DNA of 13,269 bases from Kiritimatiellia bacterium. Lineage in GTDB: Bacteria > Verrucomicrobiota > Kiritimatiellia > SLAD01. Positions 1 to 8,441 of the stretch are shown here, in pieces. The DNA lies in contig SKXR01000285.1 of assembly GCA_007128275.1 (NCBI GenBank), positions 1 to 13,269 of the forward strand, written 5' to 3'. Position 1 is the first letter of the stretch, and every line of letters starts with the position of its first letter. A model generated the notes under the pieces. The model was not told the origin of the DNA, ran no database searches, and worked only from the letters and a program-made list of their open reading frames with translations. The position numbers and the translations under genes were made by a program.

Positions 1-647
1 AGGATCCGATCGGATGTCGCGAGCATTTTATGATCGTGTGTCGCGGAAATCACGGTCACGCCCAATTCCCGGCTCAACTCGCTCAACAGCTTGATGATTT
101 CTTCGCCGGTATGCAGGTCCAGGTTGCCGGTGGGCTCGTCGGCCAGCACGATGGCGGGTTCGTTGGCCAGCGCGCGGGCAATGGCCACACGCTGTTGCTG
201 ACCGCCGGACAGTTCATCGGGCCGATGCGTCATCCGCTCACCCAACCCAACGCGGCGCAGGATGGTCCGGGCGCGTTCTTCCGCCTCTTCCTGCGTCTTG
301 CCATTGAAGATCAGCGGCATGGCCACATTGTCGATGGCGTTGTAGGCGGGCAGGAGATTGAACTGCTGAAAGACGTAGCCGATATGTTTGCCCCGGAAAT
401 AGGCCAATTGCCGGCTCGTCAGCTCCTTGAGCGTGACGCCGGCTACCTTGATCGTGCCCGAAGTGGGTTTATCGAGCGCTCCGATCATATTGAAGAGCGT
501 GCTCTTGCCGGACCCGGACGGCCCCATGATGGAAAGGTATTCCCCCGCCATGATATCCAATTCCATGTCACGCAAGGCGTGCACCTTGAGTTTCCCCAGG
601 TCGAACACCTTGTTGACTCCGCGAATTTCTATGAGGGTGTTAGACAT
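1..647 (-). CDS. ABC transporter ATP-binding protein, LolD/MacB class (3' end cut by window edge)
   Basis: This is a cytoplasmic ATPase that would power an FtsX-type permease. The 215 visible residues hold a nearly whole nucleotide-binding domain: Walker A GPSGSGKST (42-50), Q-loop FQQFNLLP (93-100), signature LSGGQQQ (146-152), Walker B IVLADEP (166-172), D-loop GNLD, and the switch histidine in SATHDH (His204). The frame stays open to base 1, so only the last few residues are missing. The spacing and the 'NLLPAYNAIDNV' segment fit the MacB/LolD/FtsE group of exporters and mechanotransmitters rather than importers. The ATG at 647 gives the normal family N-terminus (MSNTLIEIRGVNKVF) but has no clear ribosome-binding site. 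It lies 103 bases after the OPT gene, across a repeat-filled junction. Its permease partner is either the 1598-residue protein upstream or a gene beyond the left edge. The class is sure; the partner and substrate are unknown. Confidence 0.93.
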   Translation of the reverse strand, partial: MSNTLIEIRGVNKVFDLGKLKVHALRDMELDIMAGEYLSIMGPSGSGKSTLFNMIGALDKPTSGTIKVAGVTLKELTSRQLAYFRGKHIGYVFQQFNLLPAYNAIDNVAMPLIFNGKTQEEAEERARTILRRVGLGERMTHRPDELSGGQQQRVAIARALANEPAIVLADEPTGNLDLHTGEEIIKLLSELSRELGVTVISATHDHKMLATSDRI

Positions 648-656
648 GGCAAGAGA

Positions 657-750
657 GTGTTCGGTGGTCGGGGTTTTGGGTTGAAGGTTTTAGAGTATCG
701 GTTTGCATTTCTACCACACTGAATACTGAACACCGAACACTGAATACTGA
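657..750. repeat. Inverted heptad repeat in the gap between OPT gene and second ATPase
   Basis: Bases 717-750 are a run of degenerate 7-base units (CTGAATA, CTGAACA, CCGAACA, CTGAATA) that abuts the TAA stop of the OPT gene at 751-753. At 657-666 the sequence GTGTTCGGTG is the perfect inverted complement of CACCGAACAC at 731-740. The element therefore has two outward arms around a spacer of about 64 bases, and the spacer also shows loose 7-base wording. On the minus strand this copy shares the exact 19-mer AGTGTTCGGTGTTCAGTAT with the left arm of the element at 7577-7657. It could be a REP-like mobile repeat or an mRNA hairpin within the operon; nothing shows which. Confidence 0.75.
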
Positions 751-2748
751 TTAAAACGGTAGCGGGATCGCCGCCTTGCTCAAGAACGTGATCCCCACGC
801 CCACGGTCGTGATGAGTCCCATGCCGCAGGCGAATCCCGCACTGACCACAGGAATGTACTGCCGCCATTTGAGCCCCATTTTCCGCTGAAAATAATAGCG
901 ACCAATCAGGGCGCCGATGAACTGAGGGATCACCGCGTGCGGCATGGTCTGGCCCAGACCGCGCACCACCCCATACGTCAGCATCACGGGAGCGCCCAAG
1001 CCGGCCAGCCCCCAGAACAGGATCCCGCCGAAAATGGCACCGGAGGCAATGTACGGGAAACGGAACGCCTCTTCAAAGATCGAGTATTCGCCGAGCGTCG
1101 AGGAGAACATGATGCTGGCGTTTTCGGCGTGCAGCTTCCAGATCTCGTCGGCAAAAGGATACACGGCCGACGGCACTTCGTTGAGGCCCCAGATGAAGTT
1201 CATGAAGAAGATCGAACTGAGCAGAATGATTGGGAACAGTACGATCTGGGTCTTCCAAATGCTGGAGAACCGCGTTCCGGTCAGCTCGCACTGCTTGTAA
1301 AACACGGTCATCTGCCCGTAGTTGGCAATCGGAATGGGCAGAAACCATACCGCCACGCCCTGATACCCGCTGAGGATCAAGGCCGCTTCACGGATGAACG
1401 GGACTTCGACCACCTGCCCCACCATCCCTTCCAATCGCGCGGTCACATAGCTGATCAGCGGCGTGTACACAAAGCCCAGGAAGAACAGGACCAGCATGAC
1501 GCCACGATGCCAGTCGATCAACCAGCCGGACACGGCAATATAGGTGAGCGTGACAAAGAAATAGACCGCCAACACCACCCAAATCTTGAGATCGCCGCGC
1601 CCTTCGGGTACCGCGGTGATCGCGGACATGGGCAGCGTCGACGTTTGTGACCGGGCTCGTTTCCGCGCGCCACGGATACTCTTGATCACCTGCAGGATGC
1701 CCGCGACGGCGATCGCGATGGCAATACCGATCTGGAAACTAAAGAAGAAATCGACGTTGTTCAGGTACAGTGTACTGATGGTGTTCTCGCCGGGGGTCCA
1801 ACTCTTCAACACGCCATACTCGTACAAGACCGGATTCAAGACGAACGTGGCCAACAACCCGATAAACGCACCGAGCATCGCAAAATACGGTAGGACCATG
1901 CCGAAAATGAGGTTACCCATATCCCACGACATACCCGTCGCCACGGCGGACAGGTAATTCCCCGTCTGCGGAGTGAAATCGGAAAATGGAATCGGAAGAA
2001 TCGTAATCGGTTCTCCCGTCAGTGCCCCGGTCAGGGTCGGCAGCAAGAGATATACGAGGCCGAAAGCAAGCCCCAGGGCGCCTCCTATCGAGAAGACGCG
2101 CCATCGCCATCGTGTCTCGGATTGCTCAATGTTCTTTTCGTCCGCATCCTCCGCAAGCGCCATGATGCCCTGCGCGCCGATCGGCGCCATGGGGAACGGG
2201 AGTTTTTCAACATCGTTCGCTACACGGAACAGGCCGTACCCAAGCACCATATTTGATAATTGCCCGAAGAAGGTGCCAAAAATGACCAAGCCGATGGCGG
2301 GCAACCAGTCGAGATGGAAGAAGGTGCGCAATTCATAGGATTTCGATTCGATACCGGGCGCGAACCAGATGGGCAATTCCGCGGCAATACCGGCGGCAAT
2401 GGCGGCATCGCTACGCACATAGAACTGGTTCCACAACAACCCGTTAAAGGGCAGGCCCATCGCCGCACCGGCCATGAAGAACAAGACAAAAATCTCCGCG
2501 CGTTTGAGCGTTTTCTGGGCGCGTTTGGCCACCTCAATAAACAGAATCACGGTCACCCATTGGGACGCCGGACCGATGTTCTCCACGCCGGCCAGCAACC
2601 CCATATAGATTGCGCCGGGCACCATCAACAAGGCCACAAAAATGGCGCCCAGCAGGGACGTCCAGTTGAAACCGTCCTCGAACGTCGAGGGCACTTCCAT
2701 GACCTGACGGAACTCTTCGAGTTCCTTATCTATGCGTTCTTCAGACAT
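751..2748 (-). CDS. OPT/YSL-like oligopeptide-type membrane transporter
   Basis: This 665-residue polytopic inner-membrane protein has about 14 hydrophobic segments, the first at roughly 30-54 and the last at 633-655. Overall it resembles the OPT (oligopeptide transporter / yellow-stripe) superfamily, whose members import small peptides, peptide-like siderophores or metal chelates with protons. Seen features are the 'EKLPFPMAPIGAQGIMAL' stretch (181-198), NPVLYEYGVL (305-314), a charged cytoplasmic-looking loop at 355-386, and a late 'RKMGLKWRQYIPVVSAGFA' segment (622-640) followed by CGMGL, which corresponds to the PVxSAGLxAGE-type end of OPT proteins. It starts 13 bases after the stop of the 1598-residue gene without an obvious ribosome-binding site, so translational coupling is likely. 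It also shares landmarks with the DUF6785-like gene of this operon. The substrate cannot be told. The assignment is by pattern, not alignment. Confidence 0.72.
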   Translation of the reverse strand: MSEERIDKELEEFRQVMEVPSTFEDGFNWTSLLGAIFVALLMVPGAIYMGLLAGVENIGPASQWVTVILFIEVAKRAQKTLKRAEIFVLFFMAGAAMGLPFNGLLWNQFYVRSDAAIAAGIAAELPIWFAPGIESKSYELRTFFHLDWLPAIGLVIFGTFFGQLSNMVLGYGLFRVANDVEKLPFPMAPIGAQGIMALAEDADEKNIEQSETRWRWRVFSIGGALGLAFGLVYLLLPTLTGALTGEPITILPIPFSDFTPQTGNYLSAVATGMSWDMGNLIFGMVLPYFAMLGAFIGLLATFVLNPVLYEYGVLKSWTPGENTISTLYLNNVDFFFSFQIGIAIAIAVAGILQVIKSIRGARKRARSQTSTLPMSAITAVPEGRGDLKIWVVLAVYFFVTLTYIAVSGWLIDWHRGVMLVLFFLGFVYTPLISYVTARLEGMVGQVVEVPFIREAALILSGYQGVAVWFLPIPIANYGQMTVFYKQCELTGTRFSSIWKTQIVLFPIILLSSIFFMNFIWGLNEVPSAVYPFADEIWKLHAENASIMFSSTLGEYSIFEEAFRFPYIASGAIFGGILFWGLAGLGAPVMLTYGVVRGLGQTMPHAVIPQFIGALIGRYYFQRKMGLKWRQYIPVVSAGFACGMGLITTVGVGITFLSKAAIPLPF

Positions 2749-2761
2749 GATATATGTACGT

Positions 2762-5700
2762 TCACCGTTTCACCGGCGCTTGTGATTTCAAACTCGTCAA
2801 CGTCTGTTCCCGGTAGTGTTCCATGGCTTCTTTCGGAATGGAACGCCACAATAGGAACTGCTGTCGCAAATCGTCAAAGAGATTGCGGTTCAAACGCACC
2901 CAATCGCCGGGCTGTCCCGATTTGCGTTTGAGCTGAATCTTTACTTCATCAATTCCTTCGATCTCGCTCGGCGCACTGCGCAACTCAAATTCCTGCGTCA
3001 CGCCGAGATCAAACGGAGCCAGCGCCAGATAGGCTCTGAGTCCGAGTGCCCCGTCATCGTATTGGGTCATCCGGGTATCACGGGCCATGAACGCGCCGAG
3101 CCCCGTATCGCTGAAGTTTTCGAAATGTTCCTTCAAGAAACTGACCACGCCGGTCAGATCGTATTCCGACACCGTGAACGGAAACACGATGTCATACACA
3201 TCGCCTTTCGGCGGCGGCGGACGCCAGGAACGCAGGAGCCCGGGATTTGCGCTCTTCGAAGCCTTGATGGCCGGATAGATCGCGGAGATCAGCACGGTCG
3301 CCATGACAATGAGAATGGTCACAATGGCGTTGGTGGACGAGTAATTGATTTCCGGAACCGTGACCAGGCCGTACGCGGCCAAGCCCGTCAGAATCTTCAT
3401 GGACCCTTGCGCAATGAGATACCCGCCCATACCGCCGAGTACGGAATAGACCAAGGCCTCGGCGAAGAACAGGCTCGCCACATGCGGCGGCGCCAAGCCC
3501 AACGCGCTGAACGTGTAGATTTCCTTTTCGCGATCCGCGACGGAACCAAGCATCGTACCGAAAATGACCAGTCCGCCCAACAACACGGGAAAGAGCAGAT
3601 CCCCCACGCCGCTGGCGGCCACGACGGTACCGAGCACATGGCGGTACACGCCGGTTTGGCGGGTCGCCATGATCGGCGTGCGATCCATCATCCGCGCGAA
3701 TTCTTCCGCCAGTCGCGAGGCGGTTTCCGCATTGTCCGTGTAGAGATGAATGACGCTGACCTTTCCGCCCGCGCGCGCACAGTTCCGGTCCGACATGATC
3801 ACCACGGAATCCGTGGGCAGATTCGCCCAGTTCACCTGCTCGGCCAACAGGTCGTCGGCGGCGCCGGTCATCTGACCCGCCTGCGTTTCCTGCATCTGCG
3901 CGTAATCGATCGGGATCACGCTGCTGTTGTCCATATCCACCATGGCGGTGAACCGCGTGGCGCTCAGCAACGGGCCGACCGTGAGGGGGATCCCTTTGAC
4001 AATGACCCGGTCGCCGGGCACGACGCCCAACAAGGTCGCCACCGCGTCCGTCATGAAGACGTGATCGCGCACCATGGCCGGATCCTCGATCTGCATGAGC
4101 TCGCGCATATCGGAACGATGCCGTAACTCGGCTTCTTCAATCCCCAGAATCCCTTTCAAGATCACGGGATTCGACCCGTCTTCGTGGCCGACCACGAAAT
4201 CGGGATCGCCCGGGAATTCGGGGCACACCCAGTGGCGGGTGGTGACATCCGCCTCAGACGACCACCGCGCGCGGATGAGCTCCACATAATCCGGATTGAT
4301 GGTGCCCCATGACGGTGGATGATAAAGCACCCCGGAATAGTTCGGCGCCGGCGCGGCAAACAACCGGACAATGCCCCGTTGCGTGTCAAACGAAGCAAAA
4401 CAGAGGATCGTGAAGGTCAGCAAGACGATGGTAATCGCCGTGAGCGCCGTCCGCAACGGACGACGGCGCATGGTGGAGATGCCCATGCTCATGGCGGCCA
4501 TCACCGTGTTAAACCGGGAAATATCAGCCACGTGCACGGTCGTCGTCATGCCTTGCAACGCTTTCAACTCGTTCTCGAACTTCTGCATGATGATGAAGAT
4601 GACCAGACAGGACAACACAACCACCGCGAAGCCGAGAAAGATGATGATCGGCGTCTGCGCAACGGCGAACGCCGGATGGGACAGATACAGGATAACGAAC
4701 GTAATCAGGAAGAACGTGGCAAACCACATCACCTGCTTGTAGATCGTCGTCGCGCCGATCAACAGCCGTTCAAGGGCAAACGCAAAGGGCAAACACAGGG
4801 CCAACAGAATCAGGACCGCCGTCACCAAATCGTCCATGATCGCGCGACTACTCTCATACACGGGTTGCGCGGAAAGCAGCGCCGCCGCCGCCAACGATTC
4901 CGAATACAGCCCCTGATCCGACGCTAACGCGGATTCATAGAGATCCTCCACACGACCGTGCAACTCTTCCAGCGAACTGTTCAGGATATCGCGCGAACGC
5001 AGCAGCGCCAGCCGCGATTCATTAACCCGCCACAAATCGCCCGCCCCCTGAAACGCCGGGCGAATGCGCAACCAATTATCGTCGACCCGGAAACCGCGCC
5101 CCAGGGCGTCATGCATCTCCTGTCCGTCCAAATCCGCGGCGCTGTTGTCCAGCCCGATGGCGGAACGAATCCCGAACACCTTCACTTCATCGACCTTCTC
5201 TTCGACAAAGAAGGAGACAACGCCATCCAAGGTGCGGACATAGCCGCGTTCGGACGAGTCCACCCCCATGTTGGCATTGCCCACCGCATCAAAGACCGTG
5301 GCTTCATCGGGCCAAAAGCGCGGCGGCATCATATAGAAACCACCCTGCGCGCGCAGCATGTTCAAGCGGGTGCGCAACGAACCGCGCGAACGCATGTCGG
5401 ACACCTGCACGACCGTGCCCCGGCTGTCAAATTCCGCCGCAAACGCCGTCGGCTGTTCGTCGGCGTCTTCTTTGGGCAATCCGCCCACCGTATAGGCGCC
5501 ATTCTGATCCGTCATGACGACCGAGAAAGGATCAAACGCCGCATATTTGTTATGGGGCCAGAAGATATGGTTCCACGGAATCACATGATCGATCTGCACC
5601 ACCGCCCCGGCAACGGGCAGGTTCGGAATGGAAGAGCCGCGGTGCCGGCCCATGGTCTGCGCCCCCTCGGTGGCGTCATTGCGAAAACGCGGCAGGATAT

Positions 5701-7558
5701 ACGAGTGGTCCGTGGGAATGGCGCGACGCAAAGAAAGACCCCGCTGATCCGCGACCGCTTCCACGGCACCGACCTGCCCGGCCTGATCGCCAATCGCCGT
5801 CATGATCCGTGAAATTTCCAGGATGTTGGCGTCAAGGACCTCGACATTCAATCGTTCGAGCGTATCCGCGGGAGTCCCTTCACGGGGCAATCGTTCGTGG
5901 GTGGTACCCAGCGCGATATTGTAGATGCCGTACCGCCCGGCCACCTCGCCGCCGTGCACCAATCCGCGCGCCGCCCAAAGCAATCGCGGTTGCGTCAACC
6001 GGGCGTCCACCGTCGCCCGCTCGAAATACTGCGGCGCATGGCCGGCCGCTTCCAGCGCATTGTACGCGCGCAGAAAACTTTGCTGCACACGCCCGTACAA
6101 ACCGGGATGATCGCCCTCCCGATTCCGGATCTCCGAGTCGCCCCCGATCAGCACGCCCCAACGGCGCATGCTGTCTCCCAGTAGCAGGCTGGAATGCAAG
6201 GCGATCCATTTATCGGCCAACAACGCATGAAGCAGTTCCGCGGAATCCAACTCGCGCTGTTTGAATTCCAATTCGATTTTCCGAAGCGCGATGGTTTCCC
6301 GCACGGCCTCAAGTACCTGACCGAGAATCCCTTGCAATTCCGGGATGACCGGGCGACGCCGACTGAGCGCGCGCCGCAAATCATTCCATTGATCAAACTC
6401 AGCCAAGAGCTTTTCGACCTCGCCTTCGATCCGTGCGATCGTGGCCTCGTCCACCTCCTCGTATTCGGTGACGAGACGATTCGCTTCCTCGCGCAGATCC
6501 ATCAGGTCGCTGCGAAGATCAAGGGCCATATCGCGCGCCTGATTCTGAATGCGCTCCCCCAAACGGCGTCCCCCCCGCTCTCCCAGATGATCCAGCGGAT
6601 TCGCCCGGGCCATGATGGCGGAAATATTCTCCAGAAAGGCGGTTTCATCCCGCCACGCGGCTTGCCGGGCGCTGACGGTGGCCTCGGTCAGGCGATTCTC
6701 CAGCGCCCAGTAAAAGGCCACCACGCCTTCATGCGAACGGGCCTGATTATCGAAGAACGCAAGCACGACGTGTCGGCGGGGACGGTGCTCCTGGAACAGT
6801 TCGGCCAGCTTCAGCAAGCCCGCCGCGTTGGCGGCGGCGCGGGCGCCGGGCGAGAAACGAGGAAATTCGCCGAAGCTATCGAGATTGGCCCCCACCAGAA
6901 TGACCTCTTCCCGACCCAACTCGAATACGGGATCCGTACCGGGCAGAAAGGCGATGATATTTCTGCCGGTGGCGCGTTTCCACACAATTTCCGAGTGGAT
7001 GACCACGGACTGTCCCATCGGCAGCGCTTCCCGCGTCCCTTCAAAGAAGAAGCGCGGGATATTGGCGTTGGCGCGCACGTAATGATGGTTCTCAGAATCC
7101 GCCTCCTCGGCGTCTACGAAAATGATGGCCCTCGCACCGAGCCGCAATGCCTTCAGCCATTGCATCTCGGCGTTGTAATCCATGACGACGATTCGATCAT
7201 GCACGTCATACGTATTCAGCATGGCGTCCGACCCGTCTCCCAAATCAATGAGCGTGCCCTGAATGCCTTCCGGGGGAGAGGTCGGCGGCACTATGCCGTT
7301 CGGCCGTCCGGGGATCAGCGGAATGGTACGGCCGTTGACCACCATTTCACAGCGCAGCACGTCCGTTTGTGCGATCGGGAACTCCTGCACGATGACGTCC
7401 GGAATGCCGATGGCCCGTAAGCGTTGCTCCACGTGTTCCGCCGCCGCCGCATATTCTTCCGTACCGGAAAGCCGATGCGGATAACGGGTCAGGATCTCGG
7501 TGTCCCCACGGATGGAGGAGGCCGCGGCGGGGAGGGCGTGAAGAAGGAGCACCGCCAT
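2762..7558 (-). CDS. Giant FtsX/MacB-type ABC permease with a degenerate M28-peptidase-like ectodomain
   Basis: At 1598 residues this is far longer than ordinary FtsX permeases (about 400-800). In order it shows: a short signal-like hydrophobic start (MAVLLLHALPAAASS); an M28 aminopeptidase-like region with PA-type insert (about 20-290); a charged coiled-coil region (about 330-450); an uncharacterised stretch; a carboxypeptidase-regulatory-like beta domain (about 640-700, VAGAVVQI...TDQNGAYTVGGLP); three membrane segments (about 908-930, 943-961, 969-991); then a permease unit with a membrane segment at 1036-1056 after RRRPLRTALT, a large extracytoplasmic domain (1057-1305), the FtsX core SVADREKEIYTFSALGL (1339-1355) and segments at about 1311-1338, 1359-1385 and 1410-1430, ending YPAIKASKSANP. 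A 160-residue soluble, probably cytoplasmic tail follows. M28 zinc ligands look lost: N for H in GANLDS (Asn225), no Asp in PGARAAANAAG (237-247), and NQAR (271-274) where an EE pair is expected. The ATG at 7558 is preferred. The frame runs upstream to 7702, but that 48-codon extension encodes the heptad repeat and would bury the signal peptide. Confidence 0.86.
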   Translation of the reverse strand: MAVLLLHALPAAASSIRGDTEILTRYPHRLSGTEEYAAAAEHVEQRLRAIGIPDVIVQEFPIAQTDVLRCEMVVNGRTIPLIPGRPNGIVPPTSPPEGIQGTLIDLGDGSDAMLNTYDVHDRIVVMDYNAEMQWLKALRLGARAIIFVDAEEADSENHHYVRANANIPRFFFEGTREALPMGQSVVIHSEIVWKRATGRNIIAFLPGTDPVFELGREEVILVGANLDSFGEFPRFSPGARAAANAAGLLKLAELFQEHRPRRHVVLAFFDNQARSHEGVVAFYWALENRLTEATVSARQAAWRDETAFLENISAIMARANPLDHLGERGGRRLGERIQNQARDMALDLRSDLMDLREEANRLVTEYEEVDEATIARIEGEVEKLLAEFDQWNDLRRALSRRRPVIPELQGILGQVLEAVRETIALRKIELEFKQRELDSAELLHALLADKWIALHSSLLLGDSMRRWGVLIGGDSEIRNREGDHPGLYGRVQQSFLRAYNALEAAGHAPQYFERATVDARLTQPRLLWAARGLVHGGEVAGRYGIYNIALGTTHERLPREGTPADTLERLNVEVLDANILEISRIMTAIGDQAGQVGAVEAVADQRGLSLRRAIPTDHSYILPRFRNDATEGAQTMGRHRGSSIPNLPVAGAVVQIDHVIPWNHIFWPHNKYAAFDPFSVVMTDQNGAYTVGGLPKEDADEQPTAFAAEFDSRGTVVQVSDMRSRGSLRTRLNMLRAQGGFYMMPPRFWPDEATVFDAVGNANMGVDSSERGYVRTLDGVVSFFVEEKVDEVKVFGIRSAIGLDNSAADLDGQEMHDALGRGFRVDDNWLRIRPAFQGAGDLWRVNESRLALLRSRDILNSSLEELHGRVEDLYESALASDQGLYSESLAAAALLSAQPVYESSRAIMDDLVTAVLILLALCLPFAFALERLLIGATTIYKQVMWFATFFLITFVILYLSHPAFAVAQTPIIIFLGFAVVVLSCLVIFIIMQKFENELKALQGMTTTVHVADISRFNTVMAAMSMGISTMRRRPLRTALTAITIVLLTFTILCFASFDTQRGIVRLFAAPAPNYSGVLYHPPSWGTINPDYVELIRARWSSEADVTTRHWVCPEFPGDPDFVVGHEDGSNPVILKGILGIEEAELRHRSDMRELMQIEDPAMVRDHVFMTDAVATLLGVVPGDRVIVKGIPLTVGPLLSATRFTAMVDMDNSSVIPIDYAQMQETQAGQMTGAADDLLAEQVNWANLPTDSVVIMSDRNCARAGGKVSVIHLYTDNAETASRLAEEFARMMDRTPIMATRQTGVYRHVLGTVVAASGVGDLLFPVLLGGLVIFGTMLGSVADREKEIYTFSALGLAPPHVASLFFAEALVYSVLGGMGGYLIAQGSMKILTGLAAYGLVTVPEINYSSTNAIVTILIVMATVLISAIYPAIKASKSANPGLLRSWRPPPPKGDVYDIVFPFTVSEYDLTGVVSFLKEHFENFSDTGLGAFMARDTRMTQYDDGALGLRAYLALAPFDLGVTQEFELRSAPSEIEGIDEVKIQLKRKSGQPGDWVRLNRNLFDDLRQQFLLWRSIPKEAMEHYREQTLTSLKSQAPVKR

Positions 7559-7576
7559 GACCCCCAAGCGGAGGAA

Positions 7577-7657
7577 AGTGTTCAGTGTTCGGTGTTCAGT
7601 ATGCAGTAGGACCCCCAATGCTCTTTTCTGAACACCGAACACCGAACACGGAACACT
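7577..7657. repeat. Long inverted heptad repeat (30-base arms, 21-base loop)
   Basis: The left arm (7577-7606) and right arm (7628-7657) are built of 7-base units such as AGTGTTC and GGTGTTC, and are complementary at 26 of 30 positions. They fill most of the 109-base gap between the first ATPase gene (stop at 7668-7670) and the ATG of the giant permease at 7558. In the minus-strand mRNA they could fold into a long hairpin whose base lies about 18 bases before the start codon. The left arm shares the 19-mer AGTGTTCGGTGTTCAGTAT with the copy at 657-750. It may act as an mRNA stability or partial-termination element inside the operon, or be a passive repeat. There is no U-tract next to the stem, so a simple intrinsic terminator is unlikely. 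Confidence 0.82.
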
Positions 7658-7667
7658 ATGCCTGCGC

Positions 7668-8441
7668 CTACTCAATGGAACCCACCTCCACTTCCACTTC
7701 ATCCCGGCGGGCGATGCGTTCGATGTTGCCGTCCCGGATCCACATCAGCCGATCACAGATATTCATCATCCGGTGATCATGTGTGGCGCAAATCACAGTG
7801 ACGCCCCGTTCCTTGTTCAAGCGTTGCAGAATGGCGAGAATTTCGTCACCGGTATGGTGATCCAGGTTCGCCGTGGGTTCGTCGCAGAGCAGAATGCTCG
7901 GCTGATTGGCCAACGCCCGGGCAATGGCCACGCGTTGCTGTTGGCCGCCGGACATTTCTATGGGGCGATGAAACCAGCGGTCGCTCAATCCCACCAGATC
8001 CAACAAATCCATGCCGCGTTTCCGCGCTTCGTCCGGCATGACCCCGCCGAACGCCATCGGCGTGGTCACGTTCTCCAGCGCGGTCATGTATTGGATGAGA
8101 TTGTACGACTGGAAGATGTAGCCGATCTTCCGGCAGCGCAAGAAGGCCAGTTCCTCGGCGGTCAACTGCGCCACGTCCACTTCATCAATAAACACGCGCC
8201 CCTTGCTGGGACTGTCCAGCGCGCCGATCATATTAAAGAACGTGCTCTTGCCGGATCCGGACGGCCCCATGACCACGATGAATTCGCCCGTATAGACTTC
8301 CACATCGATGCTCCGCAACGCGTACGTGATCTCTTCTCCGCGCTGATAGACCTTTTGCATCCCTACCGCGCGGATAATGACGCGCCGGGAGACCACGTCT
8401 TCCGGTTCGGACAAGGGCATATGTGCGGGGGTATCGGTCAT
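7668..8441 (-). CDS. ABC transporter ATP-binding protein, LolD/MacB class
   Basis: This 257-residue cytoplasmic ATPase is complete. It shows Walker A GPSGSGKST (59-67), Q-loop FQSYNLI (110-116), signature MSGGQQQR (163-170), Walker B ILLCDEPT (183-190), D-loop ANLD, and switch His221 in CATHDH. The fold and motif spacing match the ATPases of MacB/LolCDE/FtsEX-type complexes. A poorly conserved N-terminal lead (about 1-22) and an acidic C-terminal tail (DEVEVEVGSIE) go beyond the core. The ATG at 8441 overlaps the stop of the FtsX gene by 4 bases (ATGA), with GGAGG about 13 bases upstream. An in-frame start at 8582 would overlap the FtsX gene by 145 bases and is rejected. The overlap makes the 490-residue FtsX protein the likely partner. 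It is about the same length as, and very similar to, the second ATPase at 1-647, which looks like a paralogue. Confidence 0.95.
   Translation of the reverse strand: MTDTPAHMPLSEPEDVVSRRVIIRAVGMQKVYQRGEEITYALRSIDVEVYTGEFIVVMGPSGSGKSTFFNMIGALDSPSKGRVFIDEVDVAQLTAEELAFLRCRKIGYIFQSYNLIQYMTALENVTTPMAFGGVMPDEARKRGMDLLDLVGLSDRWFHRPIEMSGGQQQRVAIARALANQPSILLCDEPTANLDHHTGDEILAILQRLNKERGVTVICATHDHRMMNICDRLMWIRDGNIERIARRDEVEVEVGSIE

Noticed and set aside
30..2931. Plus-strand frames opposite the second ATPase and the OPT gene (30-722, 937-1650, 2260-2931).
   Set aside because: The minus strand has full-length motif-bearing proteins here; the plus-strand products are low-complexity shadows.
3062..7420. 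Long plus-strand open frames inside the giant permease gene (for example 3062-4126 and 6194-7420).
   Set aside because: Their products are His/Arg/Gln-rich, lack recognisable motifs and lie opposite a gene with clear domains. They are antisense shadows caused by high G+C.
7577..7657. The heptad hairpin as an intrinsic transcription terminator.
   Set aside because: No T-run follows either arm and the genes on both sides run the same way. It may still slow transcription, but it is not a standard terminator.
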